A DNA stretch of 64,000 nucleotides, from contig JAXBDG010000003.1 in assembly GCA_036320915.1 (NCBI GenBank), positions 2,542,001-2,606,000 of the forward strand, in the 5' to 3' direction. The notes beneath the pieces are model-generated. The model saw nothing but the letters and a program-made list of their open reading frames with translations, was not told where the DNA came from and searched no databases. The translations under genes and the position numbers were made by a program. This DNA comes from Linnemannia elongata (taxonomy: Eukaryota > Mortierellomycota > Mortierellomycetes > Mortierellales > Mortierellaceae). This document shows, one piece after another, positions 1-10,636 of the stretch; positions within the stretch are counted from its first letter, which is position 1, and every line of letters begins with the position of its first letter.

Positions 1-1844
1 TCGGCTGCGATAGCCGACACACCAGCCGTTGAAGATGGGGCGTATGAGCGCGCGTTTGACACTTGGCCAGGAGAGCCTCCTATGGTGTTGAAGAGTACCA
101 TGAAGGAAAATGATAATGCTGTTCATGAGGTAAATTTTGAATGGTCAACGTTTTATGGATGCCGCCGCAGTTTTATATTGCGTTGATACTGATATTTCAT
201 GTTCTGTATTTTTGACCAATATACATAGGCAATTGGTTATAACCAGAAGATCGAAGGATTGAGGCGATACATTCAAGACCTTCGAAATACTATCTGCGAG
301 GCGTTCTCCAGGATGGTGGAGAATAAGGAGGAGCGACACCTTTTCCGAGAGGACCTGACAAAAGGTTACACAGAGGGCGAAAATGGTACAATACGTTCTC
401 TGAGTGACTCTATACTACCCAGAGACTTTGCAACAGCGATTGCGTCTGTAGTAGAGATGGACTTGGAAGCAGGCGATGATACGGGCAACTCACTGAGGCG
501 CTGCTGGAGTCTAGGAACTCTCAACAAAGAGTGTATTCAACCTTCAGTCCTACGTACCTTGTCTCTGGCTAGGAACCCACAAGCGATCATCAGTAGCAGG
601 AGTAGCAGCACCAGCTCGCTCGCCACGATTTCCGCTTCACGATTCTCTCATGGCGACGAGGAAGCGACCTTCAAGTCAAGGAATCTGTCGGTACACGGTC
701 AGCTTCACCAAGTGCTCAGGACGACAAAGTCTCAGCCATCGATGGAATATGCAAATAAGCAGAGAGATGAGCGTCCGTTACCGTTGACTCCAGTTCAACA
801 GGAGCAGATGCGACTGAGGCGTGATGTTTCGGACATTGGTGTTGGGGCTGGTGCCGAGGAAGATGGTGTATCTGGTGGGTCAGATGCTGAGACTCGCTCT
901 GGCGACTTTGAGCATCCTCCTAGTGTGGCAACTGAGTCTTCCTTTGAAAATTGTGCTTCTACTATCTGCTCACCTCCACTATCACCACAAGAACAGCAAC
1001 AAGTGAGCCAGAAGCAACGAGTTAGAGAGATGTATCTGATGGTGGGGCGACATCTTGAGTTGCTGGATGAATGCATGGAAACTGTGGAGGCTCAGAGAGA
1101 GGAGGTTTCGGGTAAATTGGACGGGATGGTTGCGCGGTACGAAGAGCTTGTTCGGCAGTTCGTCCTTGCCACCGATTATCAAATCGAGGTATGCTTACGG
1201 GGTATTTTTTATTGAGTACTCTATGAGGTGCACAGATGCTGATGCCGAGTACTGACACTTCCTTTGTTATATTGAATCGTGTTATTAGTTGGAGCGCGAG
1301 AACGAGGCGATCAGGGAATTGTATGATGAGGTGACGGAGGAAAATAACGTTATATTTGAGGTGAGCTATCCAAAATGAGAGTTTTCTTTCGTGATGCATT
1401 AGCGAGGAATAGAATTGATTACTAACTCGTCCTGGCTGTATTCCCCCCCCCCTTATTTATTAGCGGTTTAATGACGAGCTTGAAAGGATCTTCAATGCTG
1501 TAAACGTGCCTCCCGTTGAACAAGGCGAGGCAAAAGTCAAAGATAAGGATTGTGTAGAGGTACTAGAGGATGGGGAGACTAAAGAGGATGAGCTGCGTCA
1601 ACTACTGCACAAAGCTATTCAGGATCGGACCGCGGCTGAACAGAAAGCGAGGTGAGTTCTTGAGTCATGTCATGAGAACTACTCAGGAAGCCATATCTAT
1701 TGGGAAGGAGATCATTGTCGCAGTTGTTGTTAACCCTTTTCTTATTCTTGATGGTTTTGAACATGTAGGCAAGCGACGTTGCAGACAAATTACTACAAGG
1801 ATCTGCTGGAGCGACATGGTATTCAGGCGGAGATCTTTCAGTAG
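1..1844 (+). CDS. Coiled-coil protein of unknown function, 5'-partial
   Basis: Five exons can be joined in frame: 1-129 (open at the window edge), 229-1188, 1289-1360, 1464-1651 and 1769-1844, ending in TAG. All introns have GT..AG ends, and the third has a good TTACTAAC branch point. The visible product has a charged helical start (YNQKIEGLRRYIQDLRN), then a Ser/Thr/Pro/Gln-rich, probably disordered middle. The C-terminal half is strongly charged and likely forms a coiled coil (ELLDECMETVEAQREEV, LERENEAIRELYDEV), closing with NYYKDLLERHGIQAEIFQ. No catalytic motif is visible and I do not recognise the family. A scaffold or cytoskeletal-adaptor role would fit the composition but is only a guess. 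The true start lies left of the window. A poly-C run of 12 at 1441-1452 sits just before the fourth exon's acceptor. Confidence 0.75.
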
Positions 1845-2212
1845 CTATGCAATAAAAATTCAGGACAGTCGAATAAACATAATAGCTTGCTGATGATCAG
1901 ATAAGTCATTGTTCTGCTGTGGACATGGAAATGGGTTAGGTAACGATTATTGCGCGTTTCAAGGAAAATGATCTTTTTTGGCTACTATTCATGCTTTAAA
2001 AAAATTTATTGAAGCGCTCAATATAAAAAAATAGCTTCTTAATATTACAAAGCGACTGCAGTGGTCACCTGATAAACTGAGATACCTTTTATTAAATCAC
2101 ATGATTGTAATGTGTCTATCGTATGTGCTGTGTGAGTGCAACTGACGAGCGCCACTAAATTTCCAAGATGCTGGCTCCCCTTAATACAAAATGGATGCGA
2201 CCGAACGAGTAG

Positions 2213-2488
2213 GTCATATTCTCTGCCCCTTCGATCAGGCATAAATATGCCAAATCAACTGCCGCTGATCCCTCCACTCCTTCTTCGCATTCCACCAAGC
2301 GCAGTATCACTATCACCATCAAACCCATTGCTATCATTCCTTCATCTTCTTCTTCCTCCTCTTCCTATATCAGCGGGTCTCCCAGATGGCATGGAAATGA
2401 TCACCAAAGGTTAACAAGTCGACGCCGCCCATCAATGAACATGTCTATTTTTTACTTGGTGTCAAAAATCCAAGAGGGGCCACCGTGA
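2213..2488 (+). other. Orphan open frame, exon-like, no start codon
   Basis: A frame of about 92 codons is open from 2213 to a TGA at 2486. It is rich in Ser, Thr, Pro and basic residues (for example STKRSITITIKPIAIIPS, then a run of eight Ser). It has no early ATG, so it could be a last exon or a gene remnant. It overlaps other open frames on both strands, so it is only weak evidence of coding. The rest of 1845-3575 shows T-rich and A-rich tracts and nothing I recognise. Confidence 0.2.
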
Positions 2489-3575
2489 AATAATTTTGAA
2501 AGGAAAGAGCAGCTAAGGGTATCAATGCAAGAAAAATTCAAAAAAGGAAAGGGAACCAATATTAGATAAACAAAGAGGCGTTTCCTTATTTTCTCTCTCT
2601 TTCTCTCTTCCCTCCCTCCCCCCTTTTTTTTTGGGTCGCGGTAGCTGTATATTTATTTGCATGTGATGAGACTTAGACGTGACGACGGCGATGGTAGCTA
2701 CATCGTTCAAGTAATCCCATGTCGCTCGCGTTTTTGCCTTTTCTTTTCTATATTTTCTTTCCTCCCCAAATTAATCATTTACCTGCCTCTGCTACACTCA
2801 TTTTAATCATACCTACCTAAGCTATCACCAACATGCTCTCCCACTCACCGTCTCCCTCCTATATTCACCTCCACCGCCATCGCTGCAATTTACAAACGAT
2901 TTTTTTGGATGAATCTCAACGGGAAGGGAAAGGCAAATTTGTGAACGAGATACAAGCACACATGTGCAGCACTCATCCTTTCCACACAAGAAGCAGGGGG
3001 GCGTAGGGGTGATGACATATCGAGGATTGCGAGAAACAGGCATGAAAAAGGTAAACGGTATGAACAAAGGAAGGAAGTTGAAAAAAGGTGGCAGTGAAGC
3101 TAGCAGAGAAAGAATAACCATGTGGCATAGGAACTCAGCTTTCCATGTTGACACCCAGGAGACCCGCAAATAAAGGTATTATGGGAACTTCTGCTCAGTT
3201 GACATCTCGACCAAGTGAAAAACCCAGATCTCAAACGACAACTACGCCCGTCATTCGTATGTGTACAGTACTGTAGCACCAGGGAGGACGAGTGACGAGT
3301 GAAGGGTGAAGAATTCAATTTTTCGCACCAGAGAGGCGGTGACTTGACGTGCTTCAAGACATAATAAACAAAACGAAATTGGGGGTCGTAAAGTCTGTGG
3401 TAGAAGAGGATGACCGTGGCTCCGCCGCGGGCGTTCTCTTTGAAAGTAATGGGATGGAAAAAAATGATGAATGGTCGCGGCGAAGCCGTGGTCGATCGCC
3501 ATGCAAAAAAAAAGAAAAAATGAAACCGCGAGCGAAGCCGCGGGCACCATTCTAGTTATTAGTATAATTTTTCTG

Positions 3576-3640
3576 ACGCCAACGGGGGGGGGGGGGTAGT
3601 GGGGTAGTGGCAGTGGAGGCAGTGGAGGGGGGGAACCTTT
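3576..3640. repeat. G-rich tract, possible G-quadruplex
   Basis: A run of about 13 G is followed by GGGG, GG and GGGGGG blocks separated by TAGT/CAGT/AGGCAGT linkers. The tract lies about 155 bp outside the left border of the giant palindrome. Such runs can fold into G-quadruplexes and are a plausible fragile site. Confidence 0.6.
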
Positions 3641-3737
3641 TGCCTTAGACCGCCTCGACCCTAAGGCTGCCTCCTCGGCCTTGCGACGGAGACGGGTCTT
3701 GCGAGCCCAAAGACGTTTGCTCTTGCGAATGCGCTCG

Positions 3738-3796
3738 TATGTAGAATATGTAGAATATAATATGTAGAATAGTATATGTAGAATGTAGATGTAGAA
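3738..3796. repeat. ATGTAGAA-type microsatellite at palindrome border
   Basis: About six imperfect copies of ATGTAGAA(T) run directly into the left outer end of the inverted duplication. The repeat is absent at the matching right outer border, so it marks the left breakpoint junction. Confidence 0.7.
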
Positions 3797-4279
3797 TCAG
3801 GTCCAATCGACGACGGATCATGGAAGTAGTGCGTGTGTAGATAAAGTGGTTCATCTGACTGAACCAGGTGAGGTCGCGGAGTGGGGAACTGTTGAGATAT
3901 GAGCTCAAATAAATAAAGGTACACGCGTTTTCTCTCTCCTTTTCAAAAAAAAGGAAAGGCTTGGTTGATCCATTTTCTTGTAACCAATTCTTTTTTCTCT
4001 TGGACAAAAGTGACTAAACCTGCGCCCATCATCGACCATACTCGCTTTTCAAACGCAACAGCACTCGTGCAAGTGCTTTACTCCCCTTTCTTTCACGCGC
4101 GTTTTTTTTACTGCAGTCGAAAAGAATCAACAAGCGATTGGGAACCATAAATCCGAAAGCAAACGATAAATGCATATTTAAGGTTTGCTCTGGCGTCGTA
4201 CGATCTATACCGCATCCTTAAATTAGAGCAAACAAGGGAAAACATGGGAGCATGGTGTGTGTCACAGCCACAGCCTTAC

Positions 4280-4351
4280 TGGATGTTGACGCATACTAAG
4301 TATTGGATGTCGACGCATACTAAGAATTGGATGTTGACGCATACAAAGAAC
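4280..4351. repeat. 24-bp tandem repeat, three copies
   Basis: Three units of TGGATGTTGACGCATACTAA plus four bases each run head to tail with one to a few substitutions per unit. The mirrored copy is at about 13719-13791 in the right arm. No function is suggested. Confidence 0.85.
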
Positions 4352-5503
4352 AAAGAGGCACAAAACGGAAATATGCCGAGCTGACATAGACTAAGCATGA
4401 GACCCTAGCTCATTATTAAATCAACAAGCGTAGGACAAATCCCGTACCCATTTGCTGGTACAGATGGGACTTTTTGGACGGCATGCCAAATATGACACTG
4501 CATACCTTCTTGAACTGGCTAGTCCTCACCGACAAGAACACACTGAGTGTCGAGTCAGCAACGGCCCCGAGTACTTTTTTCTATCGTCAAGCTAAGGAAG
4601 CCATTGGTGGGTAGCAAGTTCATCAATGTGCGGCTTTTTGACATTGAAAAAAATATCTCTTTTGGTTCTTCCTTGTCACACGGCACCCTCTTCCGAACAA
4701 ATTTAGTCACTAGAGTACTTCTGAAAGGCTATATTGGAGAATTTTAAGACCTCGAGTGACTTTCCCCCCTTGTACAAGAGTGTTGGCGGACCTTATGTCT
4801 GTGCGGGTTAGACGTAAATAAGGTAGGTTGTTTGTAGTCGTACTTGTCTCACCCGGCATCTTTCTTTTTTGTTGTTGCTTCTAGTTGTGCAACAGTGATT
4901 GACGTTTTGTTGAATGTCTGAGTATCGGGGGCAAACGAATCGATTGGAGTCGATTGGATCCATGTGCATGCTAGGGCGGTTTAGAAATATTTTTTCTTGT
5001 TGCGAGAGCCCAGGGGATATCGTCTCCGACACCAACACCGAGGGTATCTCTTTTTCTTAGTCAGTGTAATCTCCGACAGACAACCCTCATCATCCAGCAA
5101 GATATGTTTTCTTTACAGATGTGCCCTGACATACAGCAGCTAATTGACGGCTACCATGAGCCAGACATTTGATGCGCGCGCTGCTACGCTCAGGAAGGCT
5201 GTATCCTTAAATCTTCATGTCCTTGATTCGATTTTTTTTCTGGGTTTTCTCATTCGGGATCTGAAAGGCCAAAGAAAAAAAAAATGAAACCCATTTGTGT
5301 ATAGCTGGAATAGAAGAACTCTCATCGGTGTCTATCCAATTCAACTTGACACTTCTTTCATGTCATCAAAAAGGGTCAGGCTGTTCGATGAGCGTGCAGT
5401 TCTTTTACCATCCCATCACTTGTGATCCCCAACCGGTGACCCCAAAATGGGAAAGACATAACGCCTGGTAGTCACCTCAACAACCATATTTTTTCTGAAC
5501 GAC

Positions 5504-5510
5504 TATAAAT
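5504..5510 (+). promoter_or_regulatory. TATA box of the secreted-protein gene
   Basis: TATAAAT lies about 200 bp before the ATG, which is consistent with a leader interrupted by an intron. A GTAAGT donor at 5572 and a TTAG acceptor ending at 5698 would remove a 127-bp leader intron that contains the poly-C/poly-A run. The same arrangement is mirrored in the right arm (ATTTATA at 12559-12565). Confidence 0.55.
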
Positions 5511-5659
5511 ACCAGCTGGGGTCCCCCTCGTTCTCTCTATCCTCATCATCTTCAGTCTACCCATTGCATCTGTAAGTAGCACTCTTCTTCACCACCACCC
5601 TCATACGTTCTCTTCCGTTCACTTTTGACTAACACACTCACTTTGTTTCGGTTCCTCCC

Positions 5660-5690
<31 letters not shown>

Positions 5691-5709
5691 AAAATTAGAA
5701 ACACTCATC

Positions 5710-6159
5710 ATGCTCAAGCTCTCTATTCTCGTCGTCCTCCTCCTCGCCACCACGGTTGCACAAGCTGTCCCCTATACCTACCTCATGTTTTGGTCCGACG
5801 CTTACCGTAAGGGCCGAAAGATTATCTGCGCTCCCCTGCATGACGATACCTGCTACCGTCTCCCCGACGACATCGCCAACTTGGGTCTCTCCTCGGCCTC
5901 ATTCGGGAACGGCAACATGTTTGCGAACAAAATGGCAGTCACCCTGTACTCTGGCGACGGTTGCAACGGCTACATGAACAGATGGGGTTTCACTCAAAAC
6001 AACTTGGGCCCAGAGTACAATATCGAGTACTTCCAAACCCTCAACGATAACGTTCGCAGTTTCAAGGTTGCCGCCCGTGATTTGCCCACCACCCACGGTG
6101 GAGCTCGACAGGATCCAGAGAACACGGAAAGGGCTCCCTGCAAGAACTTTTATTCGTAG
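5710..6159 (+). CDS. Small secreted beta/gamma-crystallin-like protein, left copy
   Basis: A single-exon product of 149 aa. Residues 1-19 form a clear signal peptide (hydrophobic core LSILVVLLLATTV, cut after AQA). The mature part has four cysteines (40, 48, 85, 144). Alternating aromatic and glycine residues end in a DNVRSFKV block, recalling the last strand of beta/gamma-crystallin-like domains. That fold call is inference from pattern only. The start is set by the signal peptide and by the TCATCATG context. It is probably exported; ligand and role are unknown. The matching frame in the right arm encodes the same protein. A more distant protein of similar build is at 49444-49782. Confidence 0.85.
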   Translation: MLKLSILVVLLLATTVAQAVPYTYLMFWSDAYRKGRKIICAPLHDDTCYRLPDDIANLGLSSASFGNGNMFANKMAVTLYSGDGCNGYMNRWGFTQNNLGPEYNIEYFQTLNDNVRSFKVAARDLPTTHGGARQDPENTERAPCKNFYS

Positions 6160-6963
6160 ACGGATCCCTGGTTTTTGATCTTGTGGAGAGCCTGTGTGGG
6201 CCAGAACATTCAGCCTCTCCCATTCGCACATCGACGCGCAGATTGTAGTTTGGATAGTAGATACTTTATTTTTAGTGACAATAATATATATACGTGTTTA
6301 TTATCCATGCTCTTCATTCTGTCTATCCTTGTAAATGACTTCGGAGAGAAAGAAAAAAAAAAAAAAAAAAAAATGATATCAATGAAGAGATGTAGAGATG
6401 TGCGCCTCTGTAGCTCACAAGCATAAAGTGAAAAGAAAGGAGCACATATCCAGAAATCACAGGCTTATCGCGACCGACAAAATGAACGCGTTTGCTTGAC
6501 AGGACGCGTTGAAGAAGGAAAGTTTCTTCAAGAAATGTCGAGAGTAAATCGTGTTCTTATCACTCACAACAGATTCAAATGGATAATCCTTGACCGATTA
6601 GTGCACAGGGACACAAGCACCGAAATTAAACCTTTGATACGGCTGGAGATCCGAAGTAAGGTTAGCCCAGACAGGGGTAACAGAGAAAGGGCCAGAGGAT
6701 CGAGAGAGGTCGAGACGGAAACCCTAGTCGGTCGGTTGGAGGTAGGTTGCGGTGGATGGGTAGATGACTCTGTCTTGGATGTGGAGGGGGTGGATGCAGT
6801 TTGGCAGATGGTGAATCCTCCGAGGAGGTATGGGGAGCTTGACAGTAGTTCATATATTTCTCCGCCCTTTCTTTCACCACGCCTTTCAAAACCTGCTCTC
6901 TCATTTCATTTTCTGCGGTCAATGGCTTCGTTTGTGCCATTGATGCCCTAAAAGAAGCGCAGC

Positions 6964-7040
6964 ACATAATAAAGACCACCGTGCAAAACATATATTAGAG
7001 ACCACCATGCCAATCATATAATAGAGACTACCATGTCAGA
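6964..7040. repeat. 25-26-bp tandem repeat, three copies
   Basis: Three units of the form CATATATTAGAGACCACCAT plus six bases lie head to tail, each with a few changes. The mirror copy is at about 11027-11103. The surrounding stretch 6160-7430 contains open frames on both strands but no convincing gene. Confidence 0.8.
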
Positions 7041-7430
7041 TGCTTTTCTTCAACCTCATGTCTCCTCTTTGTTGCTACTATTCTGCTTTTGGAGCCACTG
7101 TCATTTCATCTGCCTGTACTTTCTGCCTGTCTTTATTGTTGGTGCTATACTAATAACTAAACTAGTAGACCCGCCGTCAGTCAATGCCTCTCTCTCTCTC
7201 CCCCTTCTCCTTCTCATTCCTCATCCGAAGCAAGAAGAGAGAGAGAGAGAGAGAGAGGCACCGTCCAGGGCACACCACGAGGAGGTCGCGGGTCAAATTG
7301 GTGCCCCAAAACAAAAACACGTCCTCAAAAAAGTCACCAAACCTCTAAGGGAGTGGGCTAGAGAGGAGTAGAAAAACAAACGAGGGTCGGGAGCGTCCTC
7401 CCTTGCCCAGTTTGGCTCTTTTTCTCTGAG

Positions 7431-7669
7431 CCCCACGACAAGAACACGCGTGTTTCATCGTGGGGCCCGGGGGTTTGTCCTGTCTGTCCTGTCTGTTTTG
7501 TCTGTCCTGTCTGCCTGTCTGTCCCGTATCTCAGAACCCCACGACAAGGACACACGTGCCTTATCGTGGGGTTCGAGGGCTTGTCCTGTCTGTCCTGTCT
7601 GTCCTGTCTGTCCTGACTGTCCCGTTTCTCAGAACCCCACAACAAGGGCACACGTGCCTTATCGTGGGG
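7431..7669. repeat. Array of three 35-bp hairpins joined by TGTCC/TGTCTG repeats, left arm
   Basis: Near-perfect hairpins at 7431-7465, 7537-7571 and 7635-7669 each have CCCCACGA at one end and TCGTGGGG at the other. The inner AAGG/CCTT pairs enclose an ACACGTG or ACGCGTG centre. They are about 100 bp apart and separated by tandem TGTCCTGTCTG units. Base changes between copies often keep the stem paired. Open frames through the array (VLSVLSVLS) are products of the repeat. Confidence 0.85.
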
Positions 7670-8299
7670 CCCGGGGGCTTGTCCTGTCTATCCTGTCTGT
7701 CCTGTTTGCCCTTGTATCCTGGTTCACTTATCTTGTTGGTTCTCGATGGCGGTGGGTCCATGATAGTTGTCGGATTGTGCTGAGTGCTGAGAGGGGGAAA
7801 AGTTGGATGGATGGGTGTTGTCGAGTGTCGGTGGTTGTGGTTGCGGAGGAAGAGAGGGAAAGAGAGGGAAAGGGGATGAGGTGGAGAGAAGAAGAAAAGG
7901 AAGAAAGAAAGAAAAAAAAGAAAGAAAGAAAAGAAAGACGAGAGAGGAAGAGAAGAGAGTAATTTATACTACTCAGACCTTCCTTCTCATCCTTTCTTTG
8001 TTAGTTTTCTGCCGAGCCATCGATGTCAACAACTGTCTCTCTGTCTCTCTCTACCTCTCTTATGAAAATGGAGGCAAAGGAGGAAAAAAAATGACCATGG
8101 GAAAAAGACGAAGGAAAAAAAAAAAACGATCATGGGAAAAAGAACCTAGCAAGGGTTTGCCACCGAACGTGAAAAAGAAGTCATTTGATTGGTTGAGACA
8201 ACGCGTATGAAAATCACTTTTTCATTTCTTGAAATGCCGAGTTCATCATAGCAAAATGAAGAACAAAAAAAAAACAAAAAACAATCATGTGTGTTACCT

Positions 8300-8539
8300 T
8301 TACGACTTTTTCGGCGCCTCTAGTACCCGGATGTCCATCATGAACTTCATGGTTGTGATCTCCTTGCCATTACCTTTCCAATGCAATGCCAACCATCCTG
8401 ATTGGATATCTGTAGCACGAGAACATATCCATATTGTTCTTGAGTTCCCAGGCCAGGTTCTTATGAATTTTTTTTCGTCAGTTTTGACTGCTTTTGTAAT
8501 TGTCGTCCTAGTCGCGGTTGAATCTCGATGGAAAGCCAA
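8300..8539 (-). other. Possible gene fragment (SGWLALHWKG frame), left copy
   Basis: The minus-strand frame is 79 codons with balanced composition (EFIRTWPGN-like and GWLALHWKGNGKEITTMKF segments) and looks more protein-like than its neighbours. It ends close to the inner border of the arm. It may be the last exon of an otherwise lost gene. I do not recognise the family. Confidence 0.25.
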
Positions 8540-8577
8540 CTCACAAGACCGTGAGAGAAAGCAAACAATACAAGGGG

Positions 8578-9489
8578 GAGGCGTTAGCTATCTTTCTCTC
8601 GACCAGTCCAGCCTTTATTACGTTCATTCAAGCCCAACCCTGATTGGCATTCACATGGCAATGGAAGAAAAGAAAACTACAAGGTTGTCGAAAGAGGAGG
8701 ACTGAATAAGAGGTGAAGAGAGAATATAGTAGCTTCTACCCGTGAGATTGACATATAGAAAGAAAGTCAGAGTAACGACCAGGTGCATAGTGACTGTATG
8801 GAGGTAAACATTCAAAAACACTAGCTGAAAACAGATGATAAGGAAGGGAATTAAAGAAAGCGGCGGGTTCGTTGAAGCATCAAACAATGTTGCGATTTAT
8901 GCTAATAGAGAAATACGGGCAGTAACTCGTTGAACTCCTTTTCTCCTTCCTCCGCTAATACCATTAACATTGCTGACAAGACTCATCGTTCTCATCGCCC
9001 ACGTTCTCTCTCTTGACACAGACGCTCTTGACCCCAGCTTAATCACGCAACTAGAGCGGACCATACCGTGAGCGCAAGCAAAGTCAACATCAGAAATGCC
9101 ACCGTCCCCGTTATTGAATATAACACTGGGCAGGCCACCCTTTATTCATCTCTGACTTTCGTAATCTTGTTATTGTGAGTTTTCAATGAAATCATACCAT
9201 TCATCAAGACCTTCGCCTCACACTAAAGGATTGTGTTCATGTAATGAAACGAGCGTGTAAAGGAAACTATAAGTACGTGTTGCCAGAAAAGAGTAGATCG
9301 GTGCAATAGAAAGAAGGATGGCGATCAAACTTAAATACGATGCAAAATGAAAAAAATAAGTTGGCCTATGATTCTCCCTCGTCAGTAATGTCGATTTGCT
9401 TAGATACCTCTTAATTTCTCCGTGTCCCACATTGCCAATCACGACATCGGGCTTGAGGAAGATAGCTTACAAACACACACACACACACA
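8578..9489. other. Unique spacer between the palindrome arms
   Basis: These 912 bp have no counterpart in the arms. One short plus-strand frame (about 9050-9178) reads VSASKVNIRNATVPVIEYNT and could be an exon scrap. No complete gene is present. The right edge is a (CA)n run at about 9473-9490, so the right inner junction lies in a microsatellite. Confidence 0.6.
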
Positions 9490-9527
9490 CCCCTTGTATT
9501 GTTTGCTTTCTCTCACGGTCTTGTGAG

Positions 9528-9767
9528 TTGGCTTTCCATCGAGATTCAACCGCGACTAGGACGACAATTACAAAAGCAGTCAAAACTGACGAAAAAAAAT
9601 TCATAAGAACCTGGCCTGGGAACTCAAGAACAATATGGATATGTTCTCGTGCTACAGATATCCAATCAGGATGGTTGGCATTGCATTGGAAAGGTAATGG
9701 CAAGGAGATCACAACCATGAAGTTCATGATGGACATCCGGGTACTAGAGGCGCCGAAAAAGTCGTAA
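9528..9767 (+). other. Possible gene fragment (SGWLALHWKG frame), right copy
   Basis: Mirror copy of the fragment in the left arm, with identical translation. Here the frame is open further upstream through the (CA)n run, which gives an artificial His-Thr stretch, so the natural 5' end is not defined. Confidence 0.25.
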
Positions 9768-10397
9768 AGGTAACACACATGATTGTTTTTTGTTTTTTTT
9801 TTGTTCTTCATTTTGCTATGATGAACTCGGCATTTCAAGAAATGAAAAAGTGATTTTCATACGCGTTGTCTCAACCAATCAAATGACTTCTTTTTCACGT
9901 TCGGTGGCAAACCCTTGCTAGGTTCTTTTTCCCATGATCGTTTTTTTTTTTTCCTTCGTCTTTTTCCCATGGTCATTTTTTTTCCTCCTTTGCCTCCATT
10001 TTCATAAGAGAGGTAGAGAGAGACAGAGAGACAGTTGTTGACATCGATGGCTCGGCAGAAAACTAACAAAGAAAGGATGAGAAGGAAGGTCTGAGTAGTA
10101 TAAATTACTCTCTTCTCTTCCTCTCTCGTCTTTCTTTTCTTTCTTTCTTTTTTTTCTTTCTTTCTTCCTTTTCTTCTTCTCTCCACCTCATCCCCTTTCC
10201 CTCTCTTTCCCTCTCTTCCTCCGCAACCACAACCACCGACACTCGACAACACCCATCCATCCAACTTTTCCCCCTCTCAGCACTCAGCACAATCCGACAA
10301 CTATCATGGACCCACCGCCATCGAGAACCAACAAGATAAGTGAACCAGGATACAAGGGCAAACAGGACAGACAGGATAGACAGGACAAGCCCCCGGG

Positions 10398-10636
10398 CCC
10401 CACGATAAGGCACGTGTGCCCTTGTTGTGGGGTTCTGAGAAACGGGACAGTCAGGACAGACAGGACAGACAGGACAGACAGGACAAGCCCTCGAACCCCA
10501 CGATAAGGCACGTGTGTCCTTGTCGTGGGGTTCTGAGATACGGGACAGACAGGCAGACAGGACAGACAAAACAGACAGGACAGACAGGACAAACCCCCGG
10601 GCCCCACGATGAAACACGCGTGTTCTTGTCGTGGGG
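10398..10636. repeat. Array of three 35-bp hairpins, right arm
   Basis: Mirror image of the left-arm array. Hairpins lie at 10398-10432, 10496-10530 and 10602-10636, with GGACAGACA-type units between them on this strand. The copy is identical to the left one at every position I compared. Confidence 0.85.

Larger units (their letters stand above)
3796..8577 (+). repeat. Left arm of giant inverted duplication
   Basis: This arm of about 4.78 kb is the reverse complement of 9490-14275. Pairing obeys left + right = 18067 from 5710 to the inner end. The sum drifts to 18071 at the outer end through small indels in homopolymers. I saw no mismatch in the compared reading frames of the inner 2.9 kb, but at least ten single-base differences between 3796 and 5200 (for example near 3817, 3834, 4005, 4508, 4983, 5066 and 5131). 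Each arm holds one secreted-protein gene, a 24-bp x3 repeat, a 25-26-bp x3 repeat, hairpin repeats and GA/CT tracts. No transposase, terminal inverted repeats of a known element or target-site duplication is visible, so it reads as a segmental inverted duplication. Confidence 0.93.

Noticed and set aside
7450..7962. Open frames through the hairpin array with repeated VLSVLSVLS, mirrored at 10105-10617
   Set aside because: The peptide repeat is produced by the TGTCCTGTCTG DNA repeat. Frames are open in several registers and on both strands, with no start context or domain.
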